49,894 bases of DNA from Bacillota bacterium (GTDB lineage Bacteria > Bacillota > Clostridia > Oscillospirales > Oscillospiraceae): assembly GCA_030535235.1 (NCBI GenBank), contig JAUNCL010000018.1:1-49894 (forward strand). The letters are read 5' to 3'. Within the stretch, counting starts at the first letter, position 1. Every line of letters starts with the position of its first letter. The translations under genes were made by a program, and so were the position numbers. Below, piece after piece: positions 34,762 to 44,108 of this stretch. Below the pieces are notes generated by a model. The model saw only the letters and a list, made by a program, of their open reading frames with translations, made no database searches and was not told the origin of the DNA.

Positions 34762-36103
34762 GGGCCGTCTCCTCCTCTCCCGCTTTGCGGAACCTGGCGA
34801 TGAAGAAGCCGTCGGTCTCCATCCGCTGGGGCCAGAGGGTACACTGCCCCCCGGGCACCTCCCCGATGGGACCGGGCAGGGTGAAGCCCTCCGGGGCAAA
34901 CGCCGGGTGACTGGCCAGGAAGGCTCGGGCCACAGCCTCGTTCTCCTCCTCCCGCAGGGTGCAGGTGGAGTAGAGCAGGACCCCGCCGGGGCGGACGTAC
35001 CGGGCCACATTGTCCAGAATCTCCCCCTGGATCCGGGGCAGACCGGCCAGTTCCTCGGGGGCCTTGTAGCGGATCTCCGGCTTTTTGCGAATGACCCCCA
35101 GGCCGGAGCAGGGCACGTCGGCGATGACCGTATCGAAGGCCTCATCCCAGCCCTTTCTGGGCTTCTTGCCGTCGGCCACCTGGGCAGTGATGGAGGTCAG
35201 CCCCAGTCGGCTGGCCCCGGCCTCGATGAGCCCCTTCTTGTGGGCGTGGAGGTCGCAGGCCCGGATCTCCCCTTTGTCCCCCATGACCATGGCGGCGGCA
35301 AAGGACTTGCCGCCGGGGGCGGCGCAGGCGTCCAGGACCTTCTGGCCGGGGGTGAGCCCCGCCGCCAGCACAGCCAGTCTGGCCGCCGGGTCCTGGGCGT
35401 AGAGCAGGCCCTGGACATAGGCCCTCCGCTGGGCCAGGTCGCCGGTGGCCGACAGGATCAGGCAGTCCGGCAGCCAGGGGTGCTCCCGGACGGTGACCCC
35501 CTCCTCCTCCAGGGAGGCAATGACCTCCGCGGTGGTGGCCCGGCAGGTGTTCACCTGGACGGTGACGGGGGGCTCGCCGTTGTCCCACTGGAGGAGCTTT
35601 TCCGCCTCGCCCCCGGGAAGACGGCCCTCCCACTCCTCCACCAGCCACCGGGGGTGGCTGTAAAGGAGGGACAGGTAGGACAGTCGGTCGGTCCGGTCGA
35701 TGGTGGGCAGCTCGTCCAGGTGCCGGGCGATGTTGCGGAGGATGCCGTTGACCATTCCACCGGCCCGGGGGTTCCGGCAGTGTTTTTTGGTCAGCTCCAC
35801 CGCCTCGCTGACGGCGGCGTTGGCGGGTATTTTGGTCATAAAGAGCATCTGGTACAGCCCGATCCGCAGGGCTTCCCGGACCTTGCTCTCCATTTTTCCC
35901 AGCTTCATGGTGGAGTAGTGCTGGAGATAGTAGTCCAGCAGCATTCTGTTTTGCAGGACCCCGAAGCAGAGACGGGTGGCCAGGGCGGCGTCCCGGCGGT
36001 CCAGCCCGGCCTCCCGGATCACTTTTTTCAGGTGTCCGTTGGACCATGCCTTCTGCCGGTCCATGGCTGCTAAGGTCAGCAAAGCCGCTTCTCTGGCAGA
36101 CAT
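34754..36103 (-). CDS. rsmB: 16S rRNA (cytosine-967-C5)-methyltransferase RsmB
   Basis: The 449-residue protein has an N-terminal NusB-like RNA-binding domain (residues 1-140) and a SAM-dependent methyltransferase domain. DACAAPGGKSFAAA is the SAM motif I, DVPCSGLGVIRKKPEIR contains the PCSG motif with one catalytic Cys, and LLYSTCTLREEENE holds the second Cys (the STC motif). It methylates C967 in 16S rRNA. It follows fmt by 28 bases, the usual def-fmt-rsmB order. Confidence 0.95.
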   Translation of the reverse strand: MSAREAALLTLAAMDRQKAWSNGHLKKVIREAGLDRRDAALATRLCFGVLQNRMLLDYYLQHYSTMKLGKMESKVREALRIGLYQMLFMTKIPANAAVSEAVELTKKHCRNPRAGGMVNGILRNIARHLDELPTIDRTDRLSYLSLLYSHPRWLVEEWEGRLPGGEAEKLLQWDNGEPPVTVQVNTCRATTAEVIASLEEEGVTVREHPWLPDCLILSATGDLAQRRAYVQGLLYAQDPAARLAVLAAGLTPGQKVLDACAAPGGKSFAAAMVMGDKGEIRACDLHAHKKGLIEAGASRLGLTSITAQVADGKKPRKGWDEAFDTVIADVPCSGLGVIRKKPEIRYKAPEELAGLPRIQGEILDNVARYVRPGGVLLYSTCTLREEENEAVARAFLASHPAFAPEGFTLPGPIGEVPGGQCTLWPQRMETDGFFIARFRKAGEEETAHD

Positions 36104-36131
36104 GGTGACCCACTCCCTTCTCTCTCAAGGA

Positions 36132-37052
36132 TTATTCCACGGGGATGGGATGGCCCCGCAGGTAGTCAGCGGCCTTCAGGCGCTTTCCGCCGTCGGCCTG
36201 GAGTTCGTTGATCTGCAATACTGTGCCGCCGCCGCAGGCGATCTTCAGGCCCTTCTTGTCGGCGGCGATGACTGCGCCGGGGGCCTTGCCGGTGGTCTCC
36301 TCCAGAACAGAGGTGGAGAAGATCTTGCAGCGGGTGCCGTTGAGCTCGGTGACGGCAGCGGGCCAGGGGATGAGACCCCGGACCTGGTTGTGGAGCTCCC
36401 GGGCGGGCCGGTTCCAGTCCATGGGGGACAGGGCCCGGCTGAGCATGGGGGCCAGGGTCACCTTGTCCTCCTCCTGGGGGGTGCGGACGGCGCTGCCCTC
36501 CCCGATGGCCGTGACGGTCTCCACCAGCAGCTCCGCGCCCATCTGGGCCAGACGGTCATGGAGGTCCTCCACGGTCTCGTCGGGGTCGATGGGGGTGACG
36601 CTCTGGGCGATGATGTCCCCGGCGTCCAGGGCCAGGGCCATGTGCATGATGGTCACGCCGCTCTCCTGATCCCCATTGAGGATGGCCCAGTGAATGGGGG
36701 CGGAACCCCGATACTTGGGCAGGAGGGAGGAGTGGACGTTGATGCACCCCAACCTGGGACAGTCCAGAATCTCCTGGGGCAGGATGCGCCCGTAGGCCGC
36801 CACCACGATGAGCTCGGGGGCCAGGCCCTGAATGGTCTCCAGGGCGGTGCCGTCCCGGAGCTTGGTGGGCTGGAAAACGGGGATATCGTGTTCCAGAGCA
36901 CACACCTTCACCGGCGGGGGCTGGAGCTTCATGCCCCGGTTTTTCGGCTTGTCTGGCTGGGTGAAGACGCCGACGATCTCATGGCCGGCGTCCAGGAGGG
37001 CGTTGAGAGAGGGCACGGCGAAGTCCGGGGTGCCCATGAAGAGAATCCTCAT
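36132..37052 (-). CDS. fmt: Methionyl-tRNA formyltransferase
   Basis: Fmt adds the formyl group to initiator Met-tRNA. The 306-residue protein begins MRILFMGTPDFAVPSL, with the formyltransferase fold to about residue 205 containing VHSSLLPKYRGSAPIHWAI (catalytic Asn-His region and SLLP loop) and LDAGDII, then a C-terminal OB domain for tRNA. ATG overlaps the stop of def by four bases (ATGA); a 25-codon upstream extension lies within def and is rejected. Confidence 0.96.
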   Translation of the reverse strand: MRILFMGTPDFAVPSLNALLDAGHEIVGVFTQPDKPKNRGMKLQPPPVKVCALEHDIPVFQPTKLRDGTALETIQGLAPELIVVAAYGRILPQEILDCPRLGCINVHSSLLPKYRGSAPIHWAILNGDQESGVTIMHMALALDAGDIIAQSVTPIDPDETVEDLHDRLAQMGAELLVETVTAIGEGSAVRTPQEEDKVTLAPMLSRALSPMDWNRPARELHNQVRGLIPWPAAVTELNGTRCKIFSTSVLEETTGKAPGAVIAADKKGLKIACGGGTVLQINELQADGGKRLKAADYLRGHPIPVE

Positions 37053-37555
37053 GCTTCCTCGTCTTCCTCCAGCTCGCCCTTGGCCAGCATATCGTCGATC
37101 TCGGCCTCGCTGAACAGGCGGCCGCACTTCTCATAGTACATGTGGCCGTCCAGGTGCTCGATCTCATGGCAGAAGCACCGGGCGGTGATGCCCTCCCGCT
37201 CGTACTCCACGGGGTTGCCGTTGCGGTCCTGGGCCTTGATCTTGACCTTCATGGGGCGCTTGACGATGCCGTACATGCCGGTCAGGGACAGGCAGCCCTC
37301 AAAGCCCTCCTGCTCCCCCTCCTCGCTGACGATCTCGGGGTTGACCAGCTCCAGGTACTGCTCGTCGTCGTCCATGACGATGACCGCCCGGCGGAGGATA
37401 CCGATCTGGGGGGCGGCCAGACCCAGGCCGCCGGACTCCTTCAGGGTGTCGGTCAGGTCCTTCAGCAGGGTGTGGAGCTTGGCGTCGAAGTTGGTAACGG
37501 AATGGCAAACTTTGTGCAGGGCGGGGTCGTCCTTCTGCAGAATGGTCTTAATCAT
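37049..37555 (-). CDS. def: Peptide deformylase
   Basis: Def removes the formyl group from nascent proteins. The 168-residue metalloenzyme has motif 1 GLGLAAPQIG (43-52), motif 2 EGCLS with metal ligand Cys88, and motif 3 CHEIEHLDG with His130, Glu131 and His134. In motif 3, Glu takes the place of the more common Asp (HEIDHLDG), a conservative change. The tail is acidic. It is coupled to fmt by a four-base overlap. Confidence 0.96.
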   Translation of the reverse strand: MIKTILQKDDPALHKVCHSVTNFDAKLHTLLKDLTDTLKESGGLGLAAPQIGILRRAVIVMDDDEQYLELVNPEIVSEEGEQEGFEGCLSLTGMYGIVKRPMKVKIKAQDRNGNPVEYEREGITARCFCHEIEHLDGHMYYEKCGRLFSEAEIDDMLAKGELEEDEEA

Positions 37556-37586
37556 GATGGTCTTCCTTCCTCTTCTAAAAATTACT

Positions 37587-40052
37587 TTAATCCATAGGAT
37601 TCACGTCCATCAGGACGGAGAGTCCCCGGTTGACCTTGTCTTCCTGGGCCTCCCGGATGACTTGGGCGAGAATCGCCCGGGTATCTCTGTCGTTCCGGCT
37701 CTTGACGATGACGCAGTACCGGTAACGGTTGTTGACTTTCAAAACGCCGGCTGGGGCGGGACCCAGCACCTCGGTCTCCTGACCGCCTGCCCGACGCGCC
37801 CGCATCCAGGGCTCTAAGCTCCGCCGCAGGACGGCGCACAGCCGCAGGACCTGGTTTTCCTCCGGGCCGGTGACGGTGATCCGGAAGAGGTCGGTAAAGG
37901 GCGGGAACCGGAGCATCCGGCGCATCTCCCGCTCCCCCTCGTAGAAGGCGTCGTAATCCTGCCGGGCAGCCAGCCGGATCACGTCGTTGTCGGGGGTCCA
38001 GGTCTGGAGGATGGCCCGCCCGGGCTTGTCTCCCCGGCCTGCCCGGCCCACCACCTGGGTCAGCAGGGAAAAGGTCCGCTCGGCGGCCCGGTAGCTGTCC
38101 GCATAGAGGGACAGGTCGGCGTCCACCACCCCCACCAGGGTCACGTTGGGGAAGTCCAGCCCCTTGGCCACCATCTGGGTCCCCAGGAGAATGGGGACGC
38201 CCTTTTTCCGAAACCGGTCCAGCAGGACCTCGTGGGATTGGGTGGCGCTGATGGTGTCCGCGTCCATCCGCATGATCTCGGTGCCGGGATAGAGGGTCTC
38301 CAGCTCCTCCTGGAGCTTCTGGGTCCCCATCCCCACAAACCGCAGGCGGCCGTAGCACCTGGGACACAGGTCGGGCAGGGGCTGGGAGTGGCCGCAGTAG
38401 TGGCACATGAGCCGACCGTTGGCGCTGTGGTAGGTCAGGTGGACCGAGCAGCGGGGGCAGGTGGGGACCTCCCCGCAGTCTCCGCACACCGCCATGCGGC
38501 TGTTGCCCCGGCGGTTGAGAAAGAGGATGCTCTGCTCTCCCCGCCGGAGGGTTTCCTCCAGCGCCTCCCGCAGAGGCTGGGAGAGACCGGAGCCGTTGCC
38601 CCGGCGAAGCTCCTCCCGCATGTCTGCGATCTGCACCTGGGGCAGGGCTTTCTGGTTATACCGCTTGTCCAGGGTGAACAGGTGGTACTGGCCGGTCTCG
38701 GCGGCGTAGCGGCTGTCCACCCCCGGGGTGGCCGACCCCAGCAGGAGAAGGCTCCCGTGCTGGGTGCAGCGGAACTTGGCCACCTCCCGGGCATGGTAGC
38801 GCACCATGCTCTCCGACTGGTAGCTCCCCTCCTGCTCCTCGTCCAGGATGATAAGCCCCGGGTCGGGCAGGGGGGCGAACACGGCGGAGCGGGTGCCGAC
38901 GACCACCCTGGCCTTCCCCTCCCGCACCCGTTTCCACTCGTCATAGCGGGCGCCGGTGGACAGGCAGCTGTGGAGCACGGCCACCTGCCGGCCAAAGTGG
39001 GCCAGAAAGGTCTGCAATAAGCTGGGGGTCAGGGCGATCTCCGGCACCATGACGATGGCCCCTCTCCCCTGGTCCAGCACGGACCGGATGAGGTGGAGAT
39101 AGACCTGGGTCTTGCCGCTGCCGGTGACGCCGTAGAGAAGGGCCGCCGCAGGCTCTCCCTTCCGAAGGAGCCGGTCCAGCCCTTCAAAGGCCTCTCTCTG
39201 CTGGTCGTTGAGATTCGACAGGGGGCGGATGTCCCCGGTCTCCGGCAGCTCGTGGCGAAAGACCTCCTGCTCCTCCAGGGCCAGCACGCCGCTCTTGGCC
39301 AGACTCTTGACCGTCTGCATGGAGGCCCCGGTGAAGTAGCACAGCTCCTTAACGCTAACGCTGCCCAGGCTGCAGAGCAGCTCAGTGACGGCATACCGCA
39401 TGGGGGCGGCCTTTCGCTTGGGGGTCACCAGAGCCATGGCCCCGGCGGGGTCCATGGTCAGCCGGGCCACCTTTTCGGTCTTGTCCCCCACCTTTCGCCG
39501 GGCGGCGGCCTCCTTGACCACCAGCCCGGCCTTCTCCATCTCCCGCAAAACCCCACGGGGGTCCTTCAGGTCGGGGACGGTTTTCAGTTCCTCCAGGTCC
39601 AGGTGTCCCCCCTTGGCAAAGAGGATCTCCACCATCCGGCGGGCCTTGGGCCTGCCCTCCGCCCAGGCGAAGGCGGTCTCCCGGTCCACCCCTTCCACCA
39701 GGGTGTACCCGTCCTTGAGCACATACCAGAGCCCCGTGGGCAGCATGGTCAGGGCGGCGGCGTAAACCGTGCAGAAGAACCGCTCCCGCATCCAGAGGGC
39801 CAGACGGATGGCCTCCCGGCTCAGGACGGGGGTCTCGTCCAGCAGGGTGCGGATCTGCTTCAGCTTTCCGGGTTTCTCCTCTTCCCCCAGGGAGAGCACA
39901 AGTCCCTCACAGGGCCGGTTGCCCGCGCCGAAGGGGACCAGCACCCGCATCCCCGGCTCCAGCCGTTGGGTCAGCTCCGGGGGGACCCGGTAGGAGTAGG
40001 GCCGGTCGATGGCAAAGGTGGCGGCGGAAAGGGCGATCCTGGCGATGTTCAT
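37587..40052 (-). CDS. priA: Primosomal protein N' (replication restart helicase PriA)
   Basis: PriA reloads the replisome at collapsed forks. The 821-residue protein has an N-terminal 3' DNA-end-binding domain, a winged helix, superfamily 2 helicase motifs (GVTGSGKTQVYL; Walker B as LDEEQEGSY; VGTRSAVFAPL; QVVGRAGRG) and eight zinc-binding cysteines between (CGDCG, CPRC, CHYC, CPRC). DEEQ replaces the DEEH of proteobacterial PriA. It lies between rpoZ and def, as in many Firmicutes. Confidence 0.96.
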   Translation of the reverse strand: MNIARIALSAATFAIDRPYSYRVPPELTQRLEPGMRVLVPFGAGNRPCEGLVLSLGEEEKPGKLKQIRTLLDETPVLSREAIRLALWMRERFFCTVYAAALTMLPTGLWYVLKDGYTLVEGVDRETAFAWAEGRPKARRMVEILFAKGGHLDLEELKTVPDLKDPRGVLREMEKAGLVVKEAAARRKVGDKTEKVARLTMDPAGAMALVTPKRKAAPMRYAVTELLCSLGSVSVKELCYFTGASMQTVKSLAKSGVLALEEQEVFRHELPETGDIRPLSNLNDQQREAFEGLDRLLRKGEPAAALLYGVTGSGKTQVYLHLIRSVLDQGRGAIVMVPEIALTPSLLQTFLAHFGRQVAVLHSCLSTGARYDEWKRVREGKARVVVGTRSAVFAPLPDPGLIILDEEQEGSYQSESMVRYHAREVAKFRCTQHGSLLLLGSATPGVDSRYAAETGQYHLFTLDKRYNQKALPQVQIADMREELRRGNGSGLSQPLREALEETLRRGEQSILFLNRRGNSRMAVCGDCGEVPTCPRCSVHLTYHSANGRLMCHYCGHSQPLPDLCPRCYGRLRFVGMGTQKLQEELETLYPGTEIMRMDADTISATQSHEVLLDRFRKKGVPILLGTQMVAKGLDFPNVTLVGVVDADLSLYADSYRAAERTFSLLTQVVGRAGRGDKPGRAILQTWTPDNDVIRLAARQDYDAFYEGEREMRRMLRFPPFTDLFRITVTGPEENQVLRLCAVLRRSLEPWMRARRAGGQETEVLGPAPAGVLKVNNRYRYCVIVKSRNDRDTRAILAQVIREAQEDKVNRGLSVLMDVNPMD

Positions 40053-40086
40053 GAGCGTGCCCTCTCCTCCTTCTTCTCAGGGTGGG

Positions 40087-40347
40087 TTATTCCTCGTCCT
40101 CCGGGACGGGTTCTTCGATCTCAGCGACGGGGAGGATTTCTTCCTCCTCCACGGCCACGGGCTCCTGGGGGAGCTTGCCCTCGGCGATCTCCCGGACGGC
40201 CATGCTGACGGTCTTGTCCTCCAGCAGGAGCCCCTGCTCCTCGGCCTCGTTGGCGATCTGGCGGGCCCGGGCGGCCACCACGTTCACCAGCTTGTAGCGG
40301 CTGGGCACCTGGGCCAGCAGTTCATTCATGGCGGGATACAGCAACAT
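40087..40347 (-). CDS. rpoZ: RNA polymerase omega subunit
   Basis: This 86-residue omega subunit assists RNA polymerase assembly. The core YKLVNVVAARARQIANEA (18-35) is the conserved helix; the C-terminal 25 residues are strongly acidic (repeats of Glu and Pro), as in clostridial versions. It starts five bases after the gmk stop, so gmk and rpoZ are coupled. Confidence 0.93.
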   Translation of the reverse strand: MLLYPAMNELLAQVPSRYKLVNVVAARARQIANEAEEQGLLLEDKTVSMAVREIAEGKLPQEPVAVEEEEILPVAEIEEPVPEDEE

Positions 40348-40352
40348 AATGA

Positions 40353-40952
40353 TTACACTCCTTCAATCAAATGGATCCGTCGTTCCTTCCGGCAGCCCTC
40401 GGCGGTGAGGATGGCAAAAAACTCCTCCACGGCCTTTTCCACGGTGTCGTTGACGACGATGTACTCGTAATTCTTCACTTCCCTGGCCTCCTGCCGGGCG
40501 ATGGCCAGCCGCTTCCGGATGGTCTCCTCGTCGTCGGTTCCCCGAGCGTGGAGCCGCCTGGAGAGCTCGTCAAAGGAGGGGGGCACCAGAAAGACCGACA
40601 CGGCCTCGGGCATCTTGTCCATGACGGCGGCCGCGCCCTTCACTTCGATCTCCAGGAGCACGTCCACGCCCCGGTCCAGGTTCTCCCGGATGACCGCCAT
40701 GGAGGTGCCGTAGAAGTTCCCGTTGTACTCGGCGTACTCCAGGAACTCGCCCCTCCCGATGCGGGCCAGGAAGTCCTCCCGGGTGACGAAGTGGTAGTTC
40801 ACCCCGTCCACTTCTCCCTCCCGGGGGGACCGGGTGGTGAAGGAGACGGAGTAGTGGATGTCCGGCCGCTGGGCCAGGACCTGGGTGATGACGGTGTTTT
40901 TGCCCACGCCGGAAAAACCGGAGAGCACGATGAGGGTACCTTTCTGTTTCAT
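40353..40952 (-). CDS. gmk: Guanylate kinase
   Basis: Gmk phosphorylates GMP to GDP with ATP. The 199-residue protein shows the P-loop GFSGVGKNT (12-20), the GMP-binding block [34 protein letters not shown], and [18 protein letters not shown] in the lid. The P-loop reads Asn where Gly or Ser is usual (GKG/GKS), a mild variant. It overlaps remA by four bases (ATGA). Confidence 0.95.
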   Translation of the reverse strand: MKQKGTLIVLSGFSGVGKNTVITQVLAQRPDIHYSVSFTTRSPREGEVDGVNYHFVTREDFLARIGRGEFLEYAEYNGNFYGTSMAVIRENLDRGVDVLLEIEVKGAAAVMDKMPEAVSVFLVPPSFDELSRRLHARGTDDEETIRKRLAIARQEAREVKNYEYIVVNDTVEKAVEEFFAILTAEGCRKERRIHLIEGV

Positions 40953-41212
40953 TCTTCTTCCTCTCCCGCTGCCTCTTCGCGGCCGTTGAGGCGTCCTGCC
41001 ACCGTTTCCGGCTGCAGCGCGGAGAGGATGATGTGGTCACTGTCTGTAATGAGGACCGCCCGGGTGCGGCGGCCGTAGGAGGCGTCGATGAGGCTGCCCC
41101 GTTCCCGGGCCTCCTGGATCATGCGCTTGATGGGGGCTGAGTCGGGACTCACCACGGCCACCAGCCGATTGGCAGAGATCATGCTGCCAAACCCGATGTT
41201 GATGAGCTTCAC
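40949..41212 (-). CDS. remA: RemA-family DNA-binding regulator (DUF370)
   Basis: The 87-residue protein starts [20 protein letters not shown], with the conserved RemA/DUF370 core to residue 75 and an acidic tail of Glu residues. In B. subtilis RemA forms ring-like oligomers and activates matrix and osmoprotection genes; in clostridia its targets are unknown. The place between yicC and gmk is conserved widely in Firmicutes, so the family call is secure even though the local role is not. Confidence 0.93.
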   Translation of the reverse strand: MKLINIGFGSMISANRLVAVVSPDSAPIKRMIQEARERGSLIDASYGRRTRAVLITDSDHIILSALQPETVAGRLNGREEAAGEEEE

Positions 41213-41227
41213 AAGGCTTCCTCCCGG

Positions 41228-42106
41228 TCACTCGATGTTCTGGACCTGCTCGCGGATCTTCTCGATCTCGCCCTTGATGTCCACCACCATCCGGGCCATC
41301 TCCACGTCGCTGCACTTGGAGCCGATGGTGTTGGCCTCCCGGTTGAACTCCTGGATCAGGAAGTCCAGCTTCCGGCCGATGGCCCCGCCCTGGTTCAGCA
41401 TGTCCTCCAGCTGGGACAGGTGGCTGCGCAGACGGACGGTCTCCTCGTCCACGGCCACCTTATCGGCGAAGATGGCCGCCTCGGTGAGGATGCGGCTCTC
41501 GTCGATCTGGGTGTTGGCCAGGACCTCCTCCATTCGCTGGCGGAGCTTTTCCCGGTACTCGGCCACGGTGGCGGGGGAGCGGGCCTCCACCTGGGTCAGA
41601 ATGGCGGTGATGTTGGCCGCCTTGGCCCGGACGTCCTCGGCCAGCTTGGCCCCTTCCCGCTCCCGCATGGCGTTGAAGTCCTCCAGGGCCATGGCCAGGA
41701 CCTGGGCGATGTCCCCGGCGATCACATCGGCGTCCCCCTGGTCCTTTTCCACCAGGAAGACATCGGGGAACCGGGACAGGAGGGAGACGGAGATATCGTC
41801 CCGCAGGCTGTAGGACTCCCGCATCTGGAGAAGGGCGTTGTAGTAGCCGTCGGCCACCGGCTTGTTCAGGGTGACGGCCACCTTGTCGGCGGCGGAGCTG
41901 TCGATGGTGACAAAAACGTCCAGCTTCCCCCGGCCCACGCTCTTCTGGACCTGGGACTTGATGGTCTCCTCGGCAAAGACGTACAGTCTGGGGATCTTCA
42001 CGGAGCAGTCCAGATACCGGTTGTTCACCGACCGGAGCTCCACGGTGATGGCACGGTCATGGAGGACGGCTTCGCCCCGGCCGTAGCCCGTCATACTTCG
42101 TATCAA
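41228..42106 (-). CDS. yicC: YicC family RNase-like protein
   Basis: YicC-family proteins are implicated in RNA turnover as endoribonucleases. The 292-residue product starts with the family signature IRSMTGYGRGE and has the N-terminal YicC domain (VELRSVNNRYLD, KSVGRGKLDVFVT) and the C-terminal DUF1732 block ending NTIGSKCSDVEMARMVVDIK. A TTG start at 42106 is chosen because GAGGTG lies six bases upstream and it gives the usual IRSMTGYG N-terminus; a GTG nine bases earlier falls inside the ribosome site. Confidence 0.93.
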   Translation of the reverse strand: MIRSMTGYGRGEAVLHDRAITVELRSVNNRYLDCSVKIPRLYVFAEETIKSQVQKSVGRGKLDVFVTIDSSAADKVAVTLNKPVADGYYNALLQMRESYSLRDDISVSLLSRFPDVFLVEKDQGDADVIAGDIAQVLAMALEDFNAMREREGAKLAEDVRAKAANITAILTQVEARSPATVAEYREKLRQRMEEVLANTQIDESRILTEAAIFADKVAVDEETVRLRSHLSQLEDMLNQGGAIGRKLDFLIQEFNREANTIGSKCSDVEMARMVVDIKGEIEKIREQVQNIE

Positions 42107-42150
42107 GAGAAACACCTCATTTATCGTTGTCGGTCAGACGGATAGAAAAA

Positions 42151-42744
42151 TCAGTTGCAGGAATCGCACAGGCAGTTCATGCAGTAGAGGGTGGTGCACA
42201 GGGTGCACAGGTCATTGCTGCCGTTGTTGTGGTAAGCGCCCCGGTTCATATTCATGTTCATGTTGTTCATGGCCTGTCGGTACTCCATGTTGTTGGGGTC
42301 CATGCTGCAGGCCGTCCAGAAGTTCTGGCGGGCATCGTCCAGCCAGCCCCGGCGGTAGGACACCATCCCCATGAGATAGTACCACTCGGCGGAGTTGTTC
42401 TGGGAAGCGCGCAGGATGCGCTCGGCCTCGGCCAGGTTATTTTGGTTGATGAGCTGGCGGACCTGGGCGAAGCTGCCGCCCTGGCTGTAACCGCCGCTCT
42501 GCTGGTAGCCCCCGCCGTAGCCGCTCCTGCCGGAGGACTGGTAGCCGCCGCCCTGGGTCCGCATCTTCACAATGGCGTCGTAGGCTTCGTTGACTTCCTT
42601 CATCTTGGCTTCGGCCAGGTCGGCCAGGGGGTTGTTGGCGTAGTTGTCGGGGTGGTATTTCTTCACAAGCTCCCGATAGGCTTTCTTGATCTCCTCATCG
42701 CTGGCGGAAGAGCTGACGCCCAACACGGCATAGGGGTCGTTCAT
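42151..42744 (-). CDS. J-domain protein with cysteine-rich tail
   Basis: This 197-residue co-chaperone-like protein has an N-terminal J domain (residues 2-63) with the HPD motif in VKKYHPDNY, which should stimulate DnaK. A Gly/Tyr/Ser-rich linker follows (about 66-90), then a short helical, TPR-like part (residues 93-155) and a cysteine-rich end with six Cys in the last 20 residues ([17 protein letters not shown]). It lacks the DnaJ zinc and substrate domains, so it is not canonical DnaJ. The tail may bind metal or palmitoyl-like groups; that is a guess. It overlaps the DUF5685 gene by four bases. Confidence 0.85.
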   Translation of the reverse strand: MNDPYAVLGVSSSASDEEIKKAYRELVKKYHPDNYANNPLADLAEAKMKEVNEAYDAIVKMRTQGGGYQSSGRSGYGGGYQQSGGYSQGGSFAQVRQLINQNNLAEAERILRASQNNSAEWYYLMGMVSYRRGWLDDARQNFWTACSMDPNNMEYRQAMNNMNMNMNRGAYHNNGSNDLCTLCTTLYCMNCLCDSCN

Positions 42745-43631
42745 ACTGTAGTCTCCTTATGATTGGTTCGTTGGTTTCCTCTCTGTCTCTGCTTCCACTG
42801 TCCGGTAAAGACGGCCTCCTCCACGGCGGGGAGGCCCGTGTTCAGGATGTGGCCCAGCAGGCTCTCCCACTCCCCCCAGTCCAGGAGGGAGAAGGCGGTG
42901 TCCGCAATGCCCAGGGAGGCGTGGAGGGTGTCCCGCAGCTGGTCCTTCCTGTCCTGGGCCTCCTGGCCGTACCGGGCCAGAATGGGGTTGTAGCTGCCGG
43001 TTTTCCGGTCCTCCTCCAGGTCGTCCCAGGCGTCGGTCAGGTAGATCCACCGGCCTACATGGTAGAGGATCTGCCCGGCGGCGCTGGCCCGGGCGGCTGG
43101 TTCCATCTGGATGGCTGCCCCCTGGAGGATCCGGGCGAAGGTGTCCGCCGGCCGGTCCAGGGAGGGGGTGTTGGCCTCCTCCAGCTGGTGAAGCTCCTCC
43201 AGGCAGTCCCGCACCGTCCGGTCAAAGTCCGGCCGGAGGGCGGCCGCCTTCTCATAGTGGCTCCGGAGGGCCAGGCAGGCCGCCCGGCCCGCCGAGCGCT
43301 CCTTCCAGTCCCCGTCCCGGATGGCGTCCCGGAGCTTCCACCAGGTGAGGATCACGCTGGCGTCGGCGGCGGTCTCCAGGGCAGGGTTAGCCGTCCAGCA
43401 GTCCTTTTTCTTCCAGGGCTTGGCGGGACAGGGGTGGAGGGAGAATTCCCCCGCCTCCTCCGGCGGGGCCAGCAGAAGGGCCAGAAAGACAAAGTCATAG
43501 TTCAGGATCATCTGGGCCCGGCGGCCATAGCGCTCTCCCAGGGTCCGGCACAGGCCGCAGTAGATCCCTCGGTACCGCCGGGCGTCCTCGGGGCTGAGCT
43601 GGCTGGTGACAGCCCTCACGTACCCGAACAT
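42741..43631 (-). CDS. DUF5685 family protein
   Basis: The 296-residue protein begins [32 protein letters not shown], typical of the DUF5685 family found beside J-domain proteins in Firmicutes. Its function is unknown. It is helical, with YCGLC (24-28) and [18 protein letters not shown] (about 217-234), the latter an Asp-rich motif suggesting metal binding. It overlaps both neighbours (16 bases with rseC-like, four with the J-domain gene), implying coordinated translation. Confidence 0.82.
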   Translation of the reverse strand: MFGYVRAVTSQLSPEDARRYRGIYCGLCRTLGERYGRRAQMILNYDFVFLALLLAPPEEAGEFSLHPCPAKPWKKKDCWTANPALETAADASVILTWWKLRDAIRDGDWKERSAGRAACLALRSHYEKAAALRPDFDRTVRDCLEELHQLEEANTPSLDRPADTFARILQGAAIQMEPAARASAAGQILYHVGRWIYLTDAWDDLEEDRKTGSYNPILARYGQEAQDRKDQLRDTLHASLGIADTAFSLLDWGEWESLLGHILNTGLPAVEEAVFTGQWKQRQRGNQRTNHKETTV

Positions 43632-44056
43632 GCCCGTTTGATCTCCACGATGTGGAAGCGCAGGCCGTTCTGTTTCTTCATGTGGCGGTCCCAGGCCACG
43701 GCGATCAGGATACCCACCGCAAGGCCCACAAAGGCCAGCAGGACCTGCAGGCCCTCCCCCACTGTCACGGCCACAGCCACAAAGTAAAAGACCATGGCCA
43801 AAATCAGGGGCAGGATATACACGATGGCGGCGGTCTTGAAGAAGGTGCTGTTCTCGCTGCGCACCTTGACCACATCCCCCTGGCCGGCCTCCACGTCGTT
43901 GAAGGCGGTCACAACGGTGTGGGTGTTGGTCATCATCTTCTCACAGCCGGCGCAGTCGGCGCAGCTGTGGGCCGCGCCGCAGGCGGTCTCCCGCTCCACG
44001 GCCACCTGGGCCATGCCGTTTTCCATCACTTTTTTCACCACTGCGATCTGTTCCAT
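43616..44056 (-). CDS. SoxR-reducing / RseC family membrane protein
   Basis: This 146-residue protein has a cytoplasmic N-terminal part with four cysteines (Cys26, Cys32, Cys35, Cys38; the CxxCxxC spacing of the RseC family) that could hold an iron-sulfur cluster, and two membrane helices (about 73-93 and 99-119). In proteobacteria RseC acts with the Rnf/Rsx complex to reset SoxR; in clostridia the partner may be Rnf or unknown. It lies 52 bases behind cdaR; the gap holds a GCCGCC/GGCGGC hairpin. Confidence 0.85.
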   Translation of the reverse strand: MEQIAVVKKVMENGMAQVAVERETACGAAHSCADCAGCEKMMTNTHTVVTAFNDVEAGQGDVVKVRSENSTFFKTAAIVYILPLILAMVFYFVAVAVTVGEGLQVLLAFVGLAVGILIAVAWDRHMKKQNGLRFHIVEIKRACSGT

Positions 44057-44108
44057 ATTAAAACCTCCATTCCGCCGCCCTTGGCGGCATAAAGGGATGA
44101 TCGTGTGT

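Noticed and set aside
34762-35145. 128-codon N-terminal extension of RlmN
   Set aside because: It lies out of frame inside rsmB, is Pro/Arg/Ser-rich, and the ATG at 34761 has a strong ribosome site and the usual RlmN N-terminus.
37587-40052. Inactive PriA because Walker B reads DEEQ
   Set aside because: Other helicase motifs and all eight zinc cysteines are intact, and Gln at this place appears in other clostridial PriA proteins as far as I recall, so loss of function is not implied.
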